A DNA stretch of 29,764 nucleotides from Shewanella algae (GTDB lineage: Bacteria > Pseudomonadota > Gammaproteobacteria > Enterobacterales > Shewanellaceae), in NCBI RefSeq assembly GCF_009183365.2, contig NZ_CP068230.1, positions 4,895,001 through 4,924,764 on the forward strand, written 5' to 3'. This document shows, one piece after another, positions 16,379 to 24,928 of this stretch (position 1 is the stretch's first letter; each line of letters opens with the position of its first letter). Below the pieces are notes generated by a model. That model did not search any database. It was not told where the DNA came from and saw nothing but the letters and a program-made list of their open reading frames with translations. The translations under genes and the position numbers were made by a program.

Positions 16379-17259
16379 TAATGGATTTTGGCAAGAATAC
16401 CGTCTAATTCAGCCAGATTTTGATAGTTAATTACAATTTTTCCCTTTCCCTTACTACCGTGGGAAATGGAAACTTTTGCGCCTAACCTCTCAATTAACTG
16501 ACTCTCCAGACGGGCAACATCGGTATCTTTTACAGGCTTTTCGGCCTCTTTGGCAGGATTTAAGACCTTATTTACCAATCGTTCGGTTTCACGAACGGTC
16601 AATTCCTTTGCCACCACCAATCGGGCAACAGAAGTTTGCTCTTCACCTTGCAAGGCCAGCAAGGCTCGGGCATGACCCATTTCGATATCACCATACTCCA
16701 ACAACCGCTTTACCGGTTCATTCAGACCATTGAGCCGCAGCAGGTTCGAAACGGTAGCCCGGGATTTTCCCACAGCATCAGCTATTTGTTGGTGAGTGAG
16801 ATCAAATTCTTCGATCAAGCGGTTAAGCGCAATGGCCTCTTCCATGGCATTGAGGTCTTCCCGCTGAATATTTTCAATCAGGGCAATAGCCACGGCAGCC
16901 TCATCGGCAACCTGTTTGACTATGCAGGGCACCTTGTCCAGCTTGGCAATTTGCGCCGCGCGCCAGCGACGTTCACCGGCGATGATTTCGTATTTGTCAT
17001 CGCTGATCTTACGCACCACTATGGGCTGAATGACTCCCTGAGCCTTGATGGATTCGGCCAGCTCTTCCAGAGCCTCGGGCGACATGTCTTTACGGGGTTG
17101 ATACTTGCCGGGCTGCAGCAGATCCACATCCAGGGTAAGCAGAGTTTCGCCGGCATCAACCTTGGATTGCTCGGCATCATCACGCTTCTTGCTCGCCGCA
17201 TGGCTGGTACTCAAAAGTGCGTCCAGGCCCTTGCCCAGCCCCCGTTTTTTCGGTGTCAT
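16378..17259 (-). CDS. parB: Chromosome partitioning protein ParB (parS-binding CTPase)
   Basis: ParB loads at parS sites near the origin and works with ParA to segregate the chromosome. From ATG 17259 the product has 293 residues. An ATG two codons upstream (17265) touches the ribosome binding site AAAGGA directly, so 17259 with six-base spacing fits better. It begins with the family motif KKRGLGKGLDALL. It then has QPRKDMSPEALEELAESIKAQGVIQPIVV, the CTP-binding box GERRWRAA, the HTH DLTHQQIADAVGKSRATVSNLLRL and a C-terminal dimer domain ending LDGILAKIH. It follows parA by about 10 bases, so the two form an operon. Confidence 0.95.
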   Translation of the reverse strand: MTPKKRGLGKGLDALLSTSHAASKKRDDAEQSKVDAGETLLTLDVDLLQPGKYQPRKDMSPEALEELAESIKAQGVIQPIVVRKISDDKYEIIAGERRWRAAQIAKLDKVPCIVKQVADEAAVAIALIENIQREDLNAMEEAIALNRLIEEFDLTHQQIADAVGKSRATVSNLLRLNGLNEPVKRLLEYGDIEMGHARALLALQGEEQTSVARLVVAKELTVRETERLVNKVLNPAKEAEKPVKDTDVARLESQLIERLGAKVSISHGSKGKGKIVINYQNLAELDGILAKIH

Positions 17260-17269
17260 GCTCATTCCT

Positions 17270-18058
17270 TTATGCCTGTTTCGCTTGCTGGTTCTGTTCG
17301 GAGCGGCGAATAATTTCGCCGGCTAAAGCCAGATAAGCCTTGGCGCCGGCGCTGCTCTTGTCATAGTACATCGCCGGTGCGCCAAAACTCGGCGCCTCGG
17401 CCAAGCGAATATTTCTTGGGATAACAGTGCGGTAAACCTTGTCACCGAAATGCTGTTTCAGCTGATCGGAAACATCGTTGGCCAGACGGTTTCGGGGATC
17501 GTACATGGTTCTCAGTATCCCCTCGATCCCGAGTTTGGGATTGACCATGGCCACCAGCTTGGAAATAGTATCCATCAGGGCGGTCAAGCCTTCCAGGGCA
17601 TAGTACTCACACTGCATGGGAACCAGTACTGAGTCGGCCGCCGACATGGCGTTTACTGTCAACATATTCAGCGAAGGAGGGCAGTCGATAAAGATGAAGT
17701 CGTACTCATCCTGTACTTTTGCCAAGGCATTGCGCAGGCGAATCTCTCTGGCAAAGAACTCCATCAATTTGATTTCGGCGGCAGTCACATCACCGTTGGC
17801 GGCAACGAGATCGTATTTCCCGGCTGTGTTACGCACAACGACTTCGTCAAAACTCTTTTCTTCCACCAGCAACTCGTAGGCGGTGTTTTCAACTTCGTAC
17901 TTGTCGACACCACTCCCCATGGTGGCATTGCCCTGGGGATCCAGATCGATCAATAGCACCCGCCGCTTGGTTGCCGCCAAAGAGGCTGCCAAATTAACAC
18001 AAGTTGTTGTTTTTCCAACGCCACCTTTCTGGTTGGCTACGGCAATAATTCTCGCCAC
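17270..18058 (-). CDS. parA: Chromosome partitioning ATPase ParA/Soj
   Basis: ParA is a Walker-type ATPase that binds DNA nonspecifically and moves ParB-parS complexes. I chose GTG 18058 (262 residues): AAGG lies seven bases upstream, and homologues begin just before IIAVANQKGGVGKTTT. The open frame extends in frame to a TTG at 18148 that overlaps the rsmG stop, adding 30 residues without similarity. Motifs are the deviant Walker A KGGVGKTT (11-18), LIDLDPQGNAT, FIFIDCPPSL and RNIRLAEAPSFG. There is no N-terminal HTH, so this is the chromosomal Soj type. It lies between rsmG and parB. Confidence 0.94.
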   Translation of the reverse strand: MARIIAVANQKGGVGKTTTCVNLAASLAATKRRVLLIDLDPQGNATMGSGVDKYEVENTAYELLVEEKSFDEVVVRNTAGKYDLVAANGDVTAAEIKLMEFFAREIRLRNALAKVQDEYDFIFIDCPPSLNMLTVNAMSAADSVLVPMQCEYYALEGLTALMDTISKLVAMVNPKLGIEGILRTMYDPRNRLANDVSDQLKQHFGDKVYRTVIPRNIRLAEAPSFGAPAMYYDKSSAGAKAYLALAGEIIRRSEQNQQAKQA

Positions 18059-18144
18059 ACTGTCACCTTGTCTGTCAATTTTGTTATTGATGCCCGGTTC
18101 CGTTTGCATCAAGTTGCTTGATACGCCAGCCAATTGCAAGGCAT

Positions 18145-18768
18145 TCAAACCTGGGGAGCTATGATCAGCAGATGTCTCTGTTCATCCAATTTAGGAACCT
18201 TGAGTTCGATGGATTCCCTGATGCTGTATCCCTCAGGGATCCCGGTCAACTCATCAGGGTTCAACTGCCCTTTAAGGGCATAGAATACCCCATTTTGCGC
18301 CGGCAAATGCTGACACCAGCTTAACATGTCTGCCACTGAGGCAAAGGCGCGACTGAGCACCCCATCAAACCCTTGTGGATCCTGAAAGGCTTCCACCCGG
18401 CTCTCAACCGACTGTATATTTTTTAATTTGAGTTCAATCTGAACCTGTTTTTGAAAACGGATCCGCTTGCCCAGGCTATCGAGCAGCACAAATTCTTTAT
18501 CCGGATTCAAAATCGCCAGCGGAATACCGGGTAACCCAGGGCCAGTACCCACATCAATAAAACGCTGCCCCTTGAGATGAGGGGAGACGACCAGGCTATC
18601 CATGATATGCCGGATAAGCATCTGCTCAGGATCGCGCACCGAGGTCAGGTTATAGGCCTTGTTCCATTTGTTGAGCAAGGCAACAAAACCGAGCAGTTGT
18701 TGCTGCTGTTCATCCGATACATTGAGGCCAGTCTCTGCCAGATATGTTTTTAACTGTGCTGCAAGCAC
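18145..18768 (-). CDS. rsmG: 16S rRNA (guanine-N7) methyltransferase (GidB)
   Basis: RsmG methylates G527 of 16S rRNA using S-adenosylmethionine. Loss gives low-level streptomycin resistance in several bacteria. The 207-residue product has NKWNKAYNLTSVRDPEQMLIRHIMDSL (about 34-60) and the SAM-binding FIDVGTGPGLPGIPLAI (about 70-86), then VLLDSLGKRIRFQ and VLSRAFASVADML. The start is GTG 18768 with GGGGAG upstream. It lies 100 bp downstream of mnmG, in the usual gidA-gidB order. Confidence 0.96.
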   Translation of the reverse strand: MLAAQLKTYLAETGLNVSDEQQQQLLGFVALLNKWNKAYNLTSVRDPEQMLIRHIMDSLVVSPHLKGQRFIDVGTGPGLPGIPLAILNPDKEFVLLDSLGKRIRFQKQVQIELKLKNIQSVESRVEAFQDPQGFDGVLSRAFASVADMLSWCQHLPAQNGVFYALKGQLNPDELTGIPEGYSIRESIELKVPKLDEQRHLLIIAPQV

Positions 18769-18824
18769 GGGTATTCTCCCCAGAAAAATACTGCGGGGCT
18801 ATTATGCGGCCCCAAAACGGCCAA

Positions 18825-18845
18825 GGGAAGCATCCACTGCTTCCC
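18825..18845. terminator. Hairpin between mnmG and rsmG
   Basis: A perfect 8-bp stem, GGGAAGCA (18825-18832) / TGCTTCCC (18838-18845), has a 5-base loop and lies 23 bases after the mnmG stop. A T-stretch occurs only about 10 bases later on the minus strand. It may act as a partial terminator or processing site within the operon. Confidence 0.4.
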
Positions 18846-18868
18846 CGGCTCTGGAATAGTTCACGGTA

Positions 18869-20758
18869 TCAGGCCGAGCGGCGCAGTAATCCCCGTTTTT
18901 TCAGATGCACCAGCAAAATGGAGATGGCTGCCGGAGTTACCCCCGAAATCCTGGAAGCCTGGCCTATGGTTTCCGGTTTATGGGCATTGAGTTTGGCGAT
19001 CACTTCATTGGACAAGCCCGGCACTTCGTTGTAATCGAGCTCCAGCGGCAGGCCGGTATTTTCGTTGCGCTGCGCTTTGGCGATCTCTTCCTGCTGGCGC
19101 TGAATATAACCGGCATATTTAACCTGGATCTGCACCTGTTCAGCGGCTTGACGATCCTCAAGACCCGGTCCAAAGCCTTCGATCCCCATAAGCTTGTCAT
19201 AATCCAACTCAGGACGACGCAACAGCTCTTCAAACGAGGCTTCGCGGGATATTGGCGTATTGAGATGCGGATTCAGCGCTTCAACCAGAGGTGAATTCAC
19301 ATGGATCCATTGACTGCGCAGGCGTTGCAGCTCAGATTCAATCGCCTCAACCTTGGCAGAGAACTTGGCCCAGCGTTGATCGTCAACCAAGCCCAACTCG
19401 CGACCTTTCTCGGTCAGGCGCAGGTCAGCATTATCTTCACGCAGCAGCAAGCGGTATTCGGCGCGACTGGTGAACATGCGATAGGGCTCTTTGGTGCCCA
19501 GAGTCGAGAGGTCGTCCACCAACACACCGAGATAAGCCTGATCCCGTCTAGGTGCCCAGGCGTCTTTACCTTGTACCTGTAAAGCTGCATTCATGCCGGC
19601 CAGCAAACCTTGAGCTCCGGCCTCTTCATAACCTGTGGTGCCATTGATCTGACCGGCAAAGAACAGCCCATCTATGGATTTGGTTTCCAGCGAATTTTTC
19701 AGATCTCGGGGATCAAAATAATCATATTCGATGGCATAGCCAGGACGCATGATCTCGGCATTTTCCATCCCCTTGATCGAGCGGACCAAGGCAATTTGTA
19801 CATCGAATGGCAAACTGGTGGAGATACCATTGGGGTATAACTCATTGGTATTGAGCCCCTCGGGTTCAATAAAGATCTGGTGAGAACTCTTGTCGGCAAA
19901 GCGATGGATCTTGTCTTCAATCGATGGACAGTATCTCGGACCTATACCTTCGATAACCCCTGAATACATGGGGCTTCGATCCAAGCCACCACGAATAATT
20001 TCATGGGTTTTCTCATTGGTATGAGTGATATAGCAAGAAATTTGCTGTGGATGCTGACTCACATCTCCGATAAAAGACATCACAGGAAGAGGATTATCCC
20101 CCTGCTGTTCAGTCATCTGCTGGAAGTCGACGCTGCGGGCATCGATACGCGGTGGTGTACCTGTCTTAAGACGGCCAACCCGAATAGGCAACTCCCTGAG
20201 TCTGTGGGCCAGGGCGATCGCCGGAGGATCACCGGCACGACCACCACTGTAGTTTTCCAGACCTATGTGGATCTTGCCACCAAGGAAAGTGCCGGCAGTC
20301 AACACTACGGCAGGAGCTTCAAAAGCCAGCCCCATTTGGGTGACAACCCCTATGACTCTGTTGTTTTCAACAACCAGATCGTCAACAGCCTGTTGAAAGA
20401 TCCTTAAGTTAGGTTGGTTTTGTAATATCTGTTGGATCTTTTGCCGATACAAGGCTCGATCCGCTTGGGCTCTGGTAGCTCTTACCGCTGGACCCTTACT
20501 AGAATTAAGGGTTCTGAATTGGATCCCGGCATAGTCAGTTGCTGTTGCCATGGCGCCACCCAAGGCATCTATCTCTTTAACCAAGTGCCCTTTACCTATA
20601 CCCCCTATAGCCGGGTTACAGGACATCTGACCCAAAGTGTCAATATTGTGGGTCAGGAGTAGGGTATTGACACCCATTCTGGCAGCAGCCAATGCGGCTT
20701 CAGTTCCGGCATGACCACCACCTACAACAATTACATCAAACCGTTCATGAAAACGCAT
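18869..20758 (-). CDS. mnmG: tRNA uridine-5-carboxymethylaminomethyl modification enzyme MnmG (GidA)
   Basis: MnmG is the FAD enzyme that, with MnmE (encoded at 25520-26881), installs the cmnm5 group on wobble uridine 34 of certain tRNAs. The 629-residue product has the FAD-binding VIVVGGGHAGTEAALAAARMG (9-29), the family signatures GQMSCNPAIGGIGKGHLVKEIDALGG (43-68) and FRTLNSSKGPAVRATRAQAD. FFAGQINGTTGYEEAGAQGLLAG and a C-terminal helical domain follow. The gene reads away from oriC, as gidA does in E. coli. Confidence 0.98.
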   Translation of the reverse strand: MRFHERFDVIVVGGGHAGTEAALAAARMGVNTLLLTHNIDTLGQMSCNPAIGGIGKGHLVKEIDALGGAMATATDYAGIQFRTLNSSKGPAVRATRAQADRALYRQKIQQILQNQPNLRIFQQAVDDLVVENNRVIGVVTQMGLAFEAPAVVLTAGTFLGGKIHIGLENYSGGRAGDPPAIALAHRLRELPIRVGRLKTGTPPRIDARSVDFQQMTEQQGDNPLPVMSFIGDVSQHPQQISCYITHTNEKTHEIIRGGLDRSPMYSGVIEGIGPRYCPSIEDKIHRFADKSSHQIFIEPEGLNTNELYPNGISTSLPFDVQIALVRSIKGMENAEIMRPGYAIEYDYFDPRDLKNSLETKSIDGLFFAGQINGTTGYEEAGAQGLLAGMNAALQVQGKDAWAPRRDQAYLGVLVDDLSTLGTKEPYRMFTSRAEYRLLLREDNADLRLTEKGRELGLVDDQRWAKFSAKVEAIESELQRLRSQWIHVNSPLVEALNPHLNTPISREASFEELLRRPELDYDKLMGIEGFGPGLEDRQAAEQVQIQVKYAGYIQRQQEEIAKAQRNENTGLPLELDYNEVPGLSNEVIAKLNAHKPETIGQASRISGVTPAAISILLVHLKKRGLLRRSA

Positions 20759-21208
20759 AGATTTACCTTTGGCTGGGTAAGGGATAAAAAAGGAATATCA
20801 GCCGATCATTTTAGCATCTGTAATGATGCAGGTGAATGCTCTATTTTGTGCTCTTGGATCGCAGGGGATCAGGCTTATAGATCTTAAGATCTTTATATAG
20901 ATCTTCTTATTGTGTTTACTATTAGGATCGCACTTTGCTGTGGGTAAGGCTTATTGCTTATTTAAAACAACAGCTTAAATTAAAATGATCCTGTGATCTG
21001 TTGGCGATCTATCTCCATTAAAGCTGGGGATAGATCGCGATCTTATCCACAAGGTGGATCTGGGCGGTATCGAGGATCTGATTCATACAAAGATTGATCA
21101 GATCAAAATAAAGTATTATCCACAGAGTTATGTTTTTTAGACTTAATCTGTGGGTAAGTTAGATCTAAATTGTGAGTACTTGATGCTTTATTCAGGTTGA
21201 AAAGCATT
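20759..21208. other. oriC: Chromosomal replication origin oriC
   Basis: This 450-bp gene-free interval between mnmG and mioC has the E. coli oriC layout. AT-rich GATCT-starting 13-mer-like repeats at 20880-20912 (GATCTTAAGATCT, GATCTTTATATAG, GATCTTCTTATTG) form the probable unwinding element, followed by ATTAGGATCGCACT as in E. coli. An R1-like box TGTGGGTAA (20939-20947) and an IHF-like site (20965-20977) come next. Two perfect DnaA boxes TTATCCACA lie at 21043-21051 and 21116-21124, and another TGTGGGTAA at 21149-21157. I count 17 GATC sites from 20804 to 21165, against one or two expected, which implies SeqA/Dam control. The short minus-strand open frame here is fortuitous. Confidence 0.93.
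20965..20977 (+). promoter_or_regulatory. Probable IHF site in oriC
   Basis: AAACAACAGCTTA matches the IHF consensus WATCAANNNNTTR with one mismatch. It lies just inside the R1-like DnaA box, where IHF bends DNA in E. coli oriC. Confidence 0.5.
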
Positions 21209-21649
21209 TTATAACTCGGGCAGCCAGTCGTCGAGCCATGCCAATGCTGGATCTTCCGGTACGGGATCGTACTGAACATCGATCTGGATCTTATCCACAT
21301 AGGGCTTGGCTCCCTTGGCGCTCAGTTGCTGAAGCAGCTTTTCCGGGCCTTGGCAGAAAGTGTCGTAACTCGAGTCGCCGATCGCACATAAAGCATACCG
21401 ACAGTCCTGCAGGTTTTGGTTTGACTGGAGTAATTCCTGATAGAAGGGCTGCAAATTGTCCGGAAGATCGCCGGCCCCATGGGTGGAGGAAACGATCAAC
21501 CAAAGGGCTTTGGGATCCAGTTGCTCCAACTGTGGGGTTAAGTACAGGCTTGTCTGGTGGCCGTTTTGTTCAAGCTTATTGATGAGTTCTTCGGCGACAT
21601 ATTCGGCTCCTCCCAAGGTGGTTCCGACTAATACTTCGACTTTCGCCAT
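21209..21649 (-). CDS. mioC: Flavodoxin-like protein MioC
   Basis: MioC is an FMN-binding flavodoxin-fold protein. In E. coli it is linked to biotin synthase activity, and transcription from its promoter crosses oriC. The 146-residue product has the FMN phosphate loop GTTLGGAEYVAEEL (9-22), SSTHGAGDLPDNLQPFY (about 54-70) and GDSSYDTFCQGPEKLL (about 92-107). It ends PEDPALAWLDDWLPEL, like E. coli MioC. AGAGGA lies just before ATG 21649. It reads into oriC, the same orientation as in E. coli. Confidence 0.95.
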   Translation of the reverse strand: MAKVEVLVGTTLGGAEYVAEELINKLEQNGHQTSLYLTPQLEQLDPKALWLIVSSTHGAGDLPDNLQPFYQELLQSNQNLQDCRYALCAIGDSSYDTFCQGPEKLLQQLSAKGAKPYVDKIQIDVQYDPVPEDPALAWLDDWLPEL

Positions 21650-21797
21650 GATAATCCTCTCTGTATGTAGCGCCTGGCGCCTTGATTTAATCGGCCCATA
21701 TTAATCCAATTTGCGGTGACAGACAGCCTTGGGTAACCTGAGTTTGAGCACTATTGCATTGATCCTGTTGTAGGCTTTTTCTGCGCTTGAGGCTGAT

Positions 21798-22649
21798 ATG
21801 AAACTGAAGTGGTTGCTGATCTTCCCGTTGCTTTCTTTGCTGGTGATACTCGGGGGATGGCATTGGTTGTTTACCGTACCGGCAAATGTTCAACTGCAAT
21901 CTGATAGGGTTGATTCCAATACCGGCGCGGCCTGTATCCAAACGCCAACGGCAAAGGCGCTGGATAAGAATGGTGAGTTTGGCGTGTTGATCTGGAATAT
22001 TCAGAAGCAGCAAAACGGCCTGTGGCGTTCTCGTCTCGATGATTTTACAACAGGCAGGCAGTTGGTGCTGCTGCAGGAAGCCAGTCTGGATCCCGGCATG
22101 TATCTTTATTTGAGTGCTGCGCAGTGGTTTTGGCGTTTCGCCAATGCTTTCAGTGTATTGGATACCCCGGCTGGAGTGATGAATCTGTCACGCAGCGCTC
22201 CCTTGAGCAGTTGTGGCTACCGTACTCTTGAGCCCTGGTTGCGGTTGCCCAAGACGGCCTTGGTTGCCGAATATCCTTTGTCTGATGGTACATTATTGAC
22301 TGTGGTCAATGTCCATGGAATCAACTTCAGTGTCGGTATCGAAGAATATCGGCAGCAACTTAAGTCTTTGACTGAAGCCCTGGCTGAGGAAAGAGTAGTG
22401 GGGCCTATTATTCTGGCGGGTGATTTCAATACCTGGAGTGAGGAACGCAGTATGCTGCTGGCCGCCTTCGCTTCCTCTTTGGGATTGGATGAGGCTCATT
22501 TTGGCGAGGATAACAGGGTAAGAGTTCTGGGGTATCCTTTGGATCATCTCTTTTATCGAGGATTGAAACCCAAAGAGCTGTATGTGCCGGAAACAGAAGT
22601 GTCGGATCACAATCCTATGGTCGCCAGCTTTGTGATTGCCGAGCGCTAG
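21798..22649 (+). CDS. YafD-like (UPF0294) endonuclease/exonuclease/phosphatase-fold protein
   Basis: This 283-residue protein has an N-terminal hydrophobic signal or anchor (about 4-26). A domain with the EEP superfamily motifs follows: WNIQKQQN (about 66-73), LLQEAS with the metal-binding Glu, VNVHGINF, GDFNTWSEE (Asp/Asn pair), DHLFYRG and SDHNPM with the catalytic Asp-His. These proteins hydrolyse phosphodiester or phosphomonoester bonds in DNA, lipids or sugars. The layout is closest to E. coli YafD, whose substrate I do not know. The anchor suggests a periplasmic active site. GAGG precedes ATG 21798. It diverges from mioC and its end overlaps the convergent UvrA-like pseudogene by four bases. 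Confidence 0.85.
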   Translation: MKLKWLLIFPLLSLLVILGGWHWLFTVPANVQLQSDRVDSNTGAACIQTPTAKALDKNGEFGVLIWNIQKQQNGLWRSRLDDFTTGRQLVLLQEASLDPGMYLYLSAAQWFWRFANAFSVLDTPAGVMNLSRSAPLSSCGYRTLEPWLRLPKTALVAEYPLSDGTLLTVVNVHGINFSVGIEEYRQQLKSLTEALAEERVVGPIILAGDFNTWSEERSMLLAAFASSLGLDEAHFGEDNRVRVLGYPLDHLFYRGLKPKELYVPETEVSDHNPMVASFVIAER

Positions 22650-23937
22650 GCCCTAAGTAATTCATGTTTCCCTGACATCTGCTCCTCCAAAAAAGGGCCT
22701 GCGACCGAAGTCGCGGAAGTCAGCATTCCTAACGGAGGGCCCTGATAGATTATCTTTCCGCCATGTTTTCCGGCTCCCGGGCCCATTTCTATTACGTGGT
22801 CGGCATTGGCTATCATCTCAAGATTATGCTCGACGATTATCACTGTTTTTCCTTGATCTGCGAGTAAGGTAAACAGTTCGAGCAGGCGCTCGACATCGGC
22901 CATATGCAGACCGGAGGTGGGTTCATCAAAGACATAAATGCCTCCGCTTCGTTCCAGTTCTGCTGCCAGTTTGAGTCTCTGCCTTTCACCTCCGGATAAA
23001 GTGGACAGCCGCTGACCTATCTGTATGTAGCCGAGTCCTACCTGAATCAGGCGTGTCAGTGCATTTACTATTTTCGTCTGGTGCTTGAATACCTGCAGAA
23101 CCTCTTGCGGGCGCATGTTCATTATCTGAACGATAGATTTTCCAGCGACTCGAATGGTGCTGGCTTCCCCGCTGTATCCCGAACCTTGGCAGGTTTCACA
23201 CATAGACTCAATAGTTTCAAGAAACGCAAGATCTGTGCGTACAACACCTCGTCCTTTACATGCAGGGCAAGCTCCGGCTGCATTGTTACTGAATAGACCG
23301 ACAGCTTTGCCACTCTGCCTGGCGAAATGGCGACGGATATCATCCAGGATACCGAGATAGCTGGCAGGGGTTGAACGGGAGGATGCGCGAAGTTCGTCTT
23401 GATCAATCACCACCACGTCTGCATAAAGGCGGGGCAATATCCTATTGGCTAACGTCGATTTCCCCGAGCCGGCGACACCGGCAACCACAGTTACGACCCC
23501 GAGGGGAATATCGACCGACAGATCATGAACATTGAACATAGACTGATGCTCAAGCTTGAGCCAACCTGAGTTTTTACGCTGTGATACTCTTGGAGAACTT
23601 TTTCGGTGCAAGCCTTGGCCTGTCATGGTATCTGCTTGTTTGAGCCCTATAAAAGGGCCTTGATAAACTACCTGACCACCCGCTTCTCCGGCCCCAGGGC
23701 CCATATCGATAACATGATCGGCAATGGCAATTACATCTGGGTCATGTTCAACTATGAGGACACTATTTCCCTTATTCCGCAGGCGAGTGAGTAAATTGGC
23801 GAGTTGACGGACATCGCGGGCATGCAGCCCGACGCTGGGTTCATCAAAGATATATGCAATATCGCTGAGACTACTGCCAAGGTGGCGGATCATCTTGATC
23901 CGTGAGACTCACCACCTGACAGGCCTGATGTCTCTAT
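22646..23937 (-). pseudogene. UvrA-like ABC ATPase, 5'-truncated and frameshifted
   Basis: The open frame from 23893 encodes 415 residues beginning MIRHLGSSLSDIAYIFDEPSVGLHARD, the sequence that normally follows the first ABC signature of UvrA-like proteins (usually ~750-900 residues). Just upstream, in another frame, 23905-23922 encodes LSGGES. Adding one base at 23902/23903 restores LSGGES-Q-RIKM, so a one-base deletion is likely. Similarity ends near 23937 at a stop, so the first Walker A, insertion domains and zinc site are gone. The second half is intact: Walker A GVAGSGKST, zinc motifs CPACKGRG and CETCQGSG, LSGGERQRLKLAAE, VFDEPTSGLH. It resembles the UvrA2/DrrC class linked to drug tolerance or DNA damage. 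Such a remnant is unlikely to work as UvrA. Confidence 0.85.
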
Positions 23938-23974
23938 TTAAATTAAATTTGTTGTTTGGGTGTGGGTACGCCTG

Positions 23975-24565
23975 CTACTGATATTCTGCCTTCCACAAAG
24001 TCAAAGGTTCGGCAGAGCACCATTGCCAGAATTTCTTCTCCACCAAGTCACTTGCCGCGGCAGCATCCCGTCCCTCAAACAAGCGCCAATTTTCCTCTGC
24101 AGATTTCAGGGCATACTGTCTCAAGTAACCTGTGACTCTTTCGAAATCGGATGGCTCGAGAAGAAATATGCTGCCATCCCTGTAAGACTCCCAAGGTACC
24201 TGATCTTTAGGTTGTCGTTGATGATTCTGGAAGAACGCCTCGCTGTAGATGCTGGCCGAACCACCCGCAGACACACAGTCGTCCCAACGTTGGTAGCGAA
24301 AGAAAAACTCGTCCTCTGCCTCGGCAGTGCCTGTTAGCTCTCGATAGGGGCAAGATTTTTCCCAAGGCTTATTGATATTGGCCTCGGCCACACCTTGGCG
24401 CGCAAGCTCTATCTCATGGGGCTTGGGGAACCTGTCCATCAGTAATTGCGCTGGTTCGCCACTCTCGTCTGCCATCAAAATGGAGGTAGTTCCCAAAAGG
24501 AACACACCGAGCGCGACGCGGGTGAAAGTTGACTTTGAAAACGATGGCATCAAGCGAAATGACAT
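23975..24565 (-). CDS. Hypothetical secreted protein
   Basis: I do not recognise a family. The 196-residue product has a likely signal peptide: basic start, hydrophobic core VALGVFLLGTTSILM (about 17-31), cleavage near MA/DE. The mature part is acidic and rich in aromatics, with three cysteines (in KSCPYRE, DDCVSAG and QWCSAEP). They are spaced such that one disulfide is possible in the periplasm. GAGGG lies seven bases before ATG 24565. A second Met at residue 6 is an alternative start. It sits between the truncated UvrA-like gene and a long gene-free stretch, so it may have arrived with the accessory DNA that disrupted the former. It has no clear partner gene. Confidence 0.7.
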   Translation of the reverse strand: MSFRLMPSFSKSTFTRVALGVFLLGTTSILMADESGEPAQLLMDRFPKPHEIELARQGVAEANINKPWEKSCPYRELTGTAEAEDEFFFRYQRWDDCVSAGGSASIYSEAFFQNHQRQPKDQVPWESYRDGSIFLLEPSDFERVTGYLRQYALKSAEENWRLFEGRDAAAASDLVEKKFWQWCSAEPLTLWKAEYQ

Positions 24566-24611
24566 TCTACAACCCTCTGAAGGACTAAGTTATTTATCCA
24601 GAAACAGGAAT

Positions 24612-24633
24612 AGGCCATTTATAACAATGGCCT
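24612..24633. terminator. Terminator-like hairpin in the accessory gap
   Basis: A perfect 8-bp stem AGGCCATT (24612-24619) / AATGGCCT (24626-24633) has a 6-base loop and is followed on the plus strand by TTA. It lies between the start of the hypothetical secreted gene and the stop of a short remnant at 24657, so it may have ended transcription of a lost minus-strand gene. Confidence 0.45.
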
Positions 24634-24656
24634 TTATCCTTACTTGTGCTGGTTAC

Positions 24657-24773
24657 TTACGAGCACTGGCCTTTGAAGCCGTCTCGTTGTAAGCATTCAA
24701 GCCACCAGCCTTGGCAGTGTTCCGCCTCAGGGTTTGTTGATTTGGCTGCAATGGCAATTAGAGCTATACCAAG
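24657..24773 (-). pseudogene. Short C-terminal coding remnant, unidentified
   Basis: An open stretch of 38 codons without a start ends EAEHCQGWWLECLQRDGFKG QCS and then TAA. Its Trp and Cys content looks like real protein rather than chance, but I cannot name it. It lies on the same strand as the hypothetical secreted gene. Confidence 0.25.
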
Positions 24774-24928
24774 TCATACTGTGCCCGTGAAATTTTCGTG
24801 GTATATAGCTTCAACCCCTTGAAGCAATTGATAGTTATTTAGCGGTTATTATTAGATCAATCCTTCGATGACTCAATTGCCCTTGGGAATAAAAATTACT
24901 CAGGCATACACCCTGAAGGATTAATTCA

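Noticed and set aside
16580..16600. GGTTTCACGAACGG as a possible parS site inside parB
   Set aside because: It lacks the palindromic core of TGTTTCACGTGAAACA. No convincing parS was found by eye in the window.
21103..21300. 65-codon minus-strand open frame at the end of mioC and in oriC
   Set aside because: It overlaps mioC and the DnaA boxes, and has no family resemblance.
22293..22610. 105-codon minus-strand frame opposite the YafD-like gene
   Set aside because: The plus-strand gene has clear EEP motifs; the opposite frame has none.
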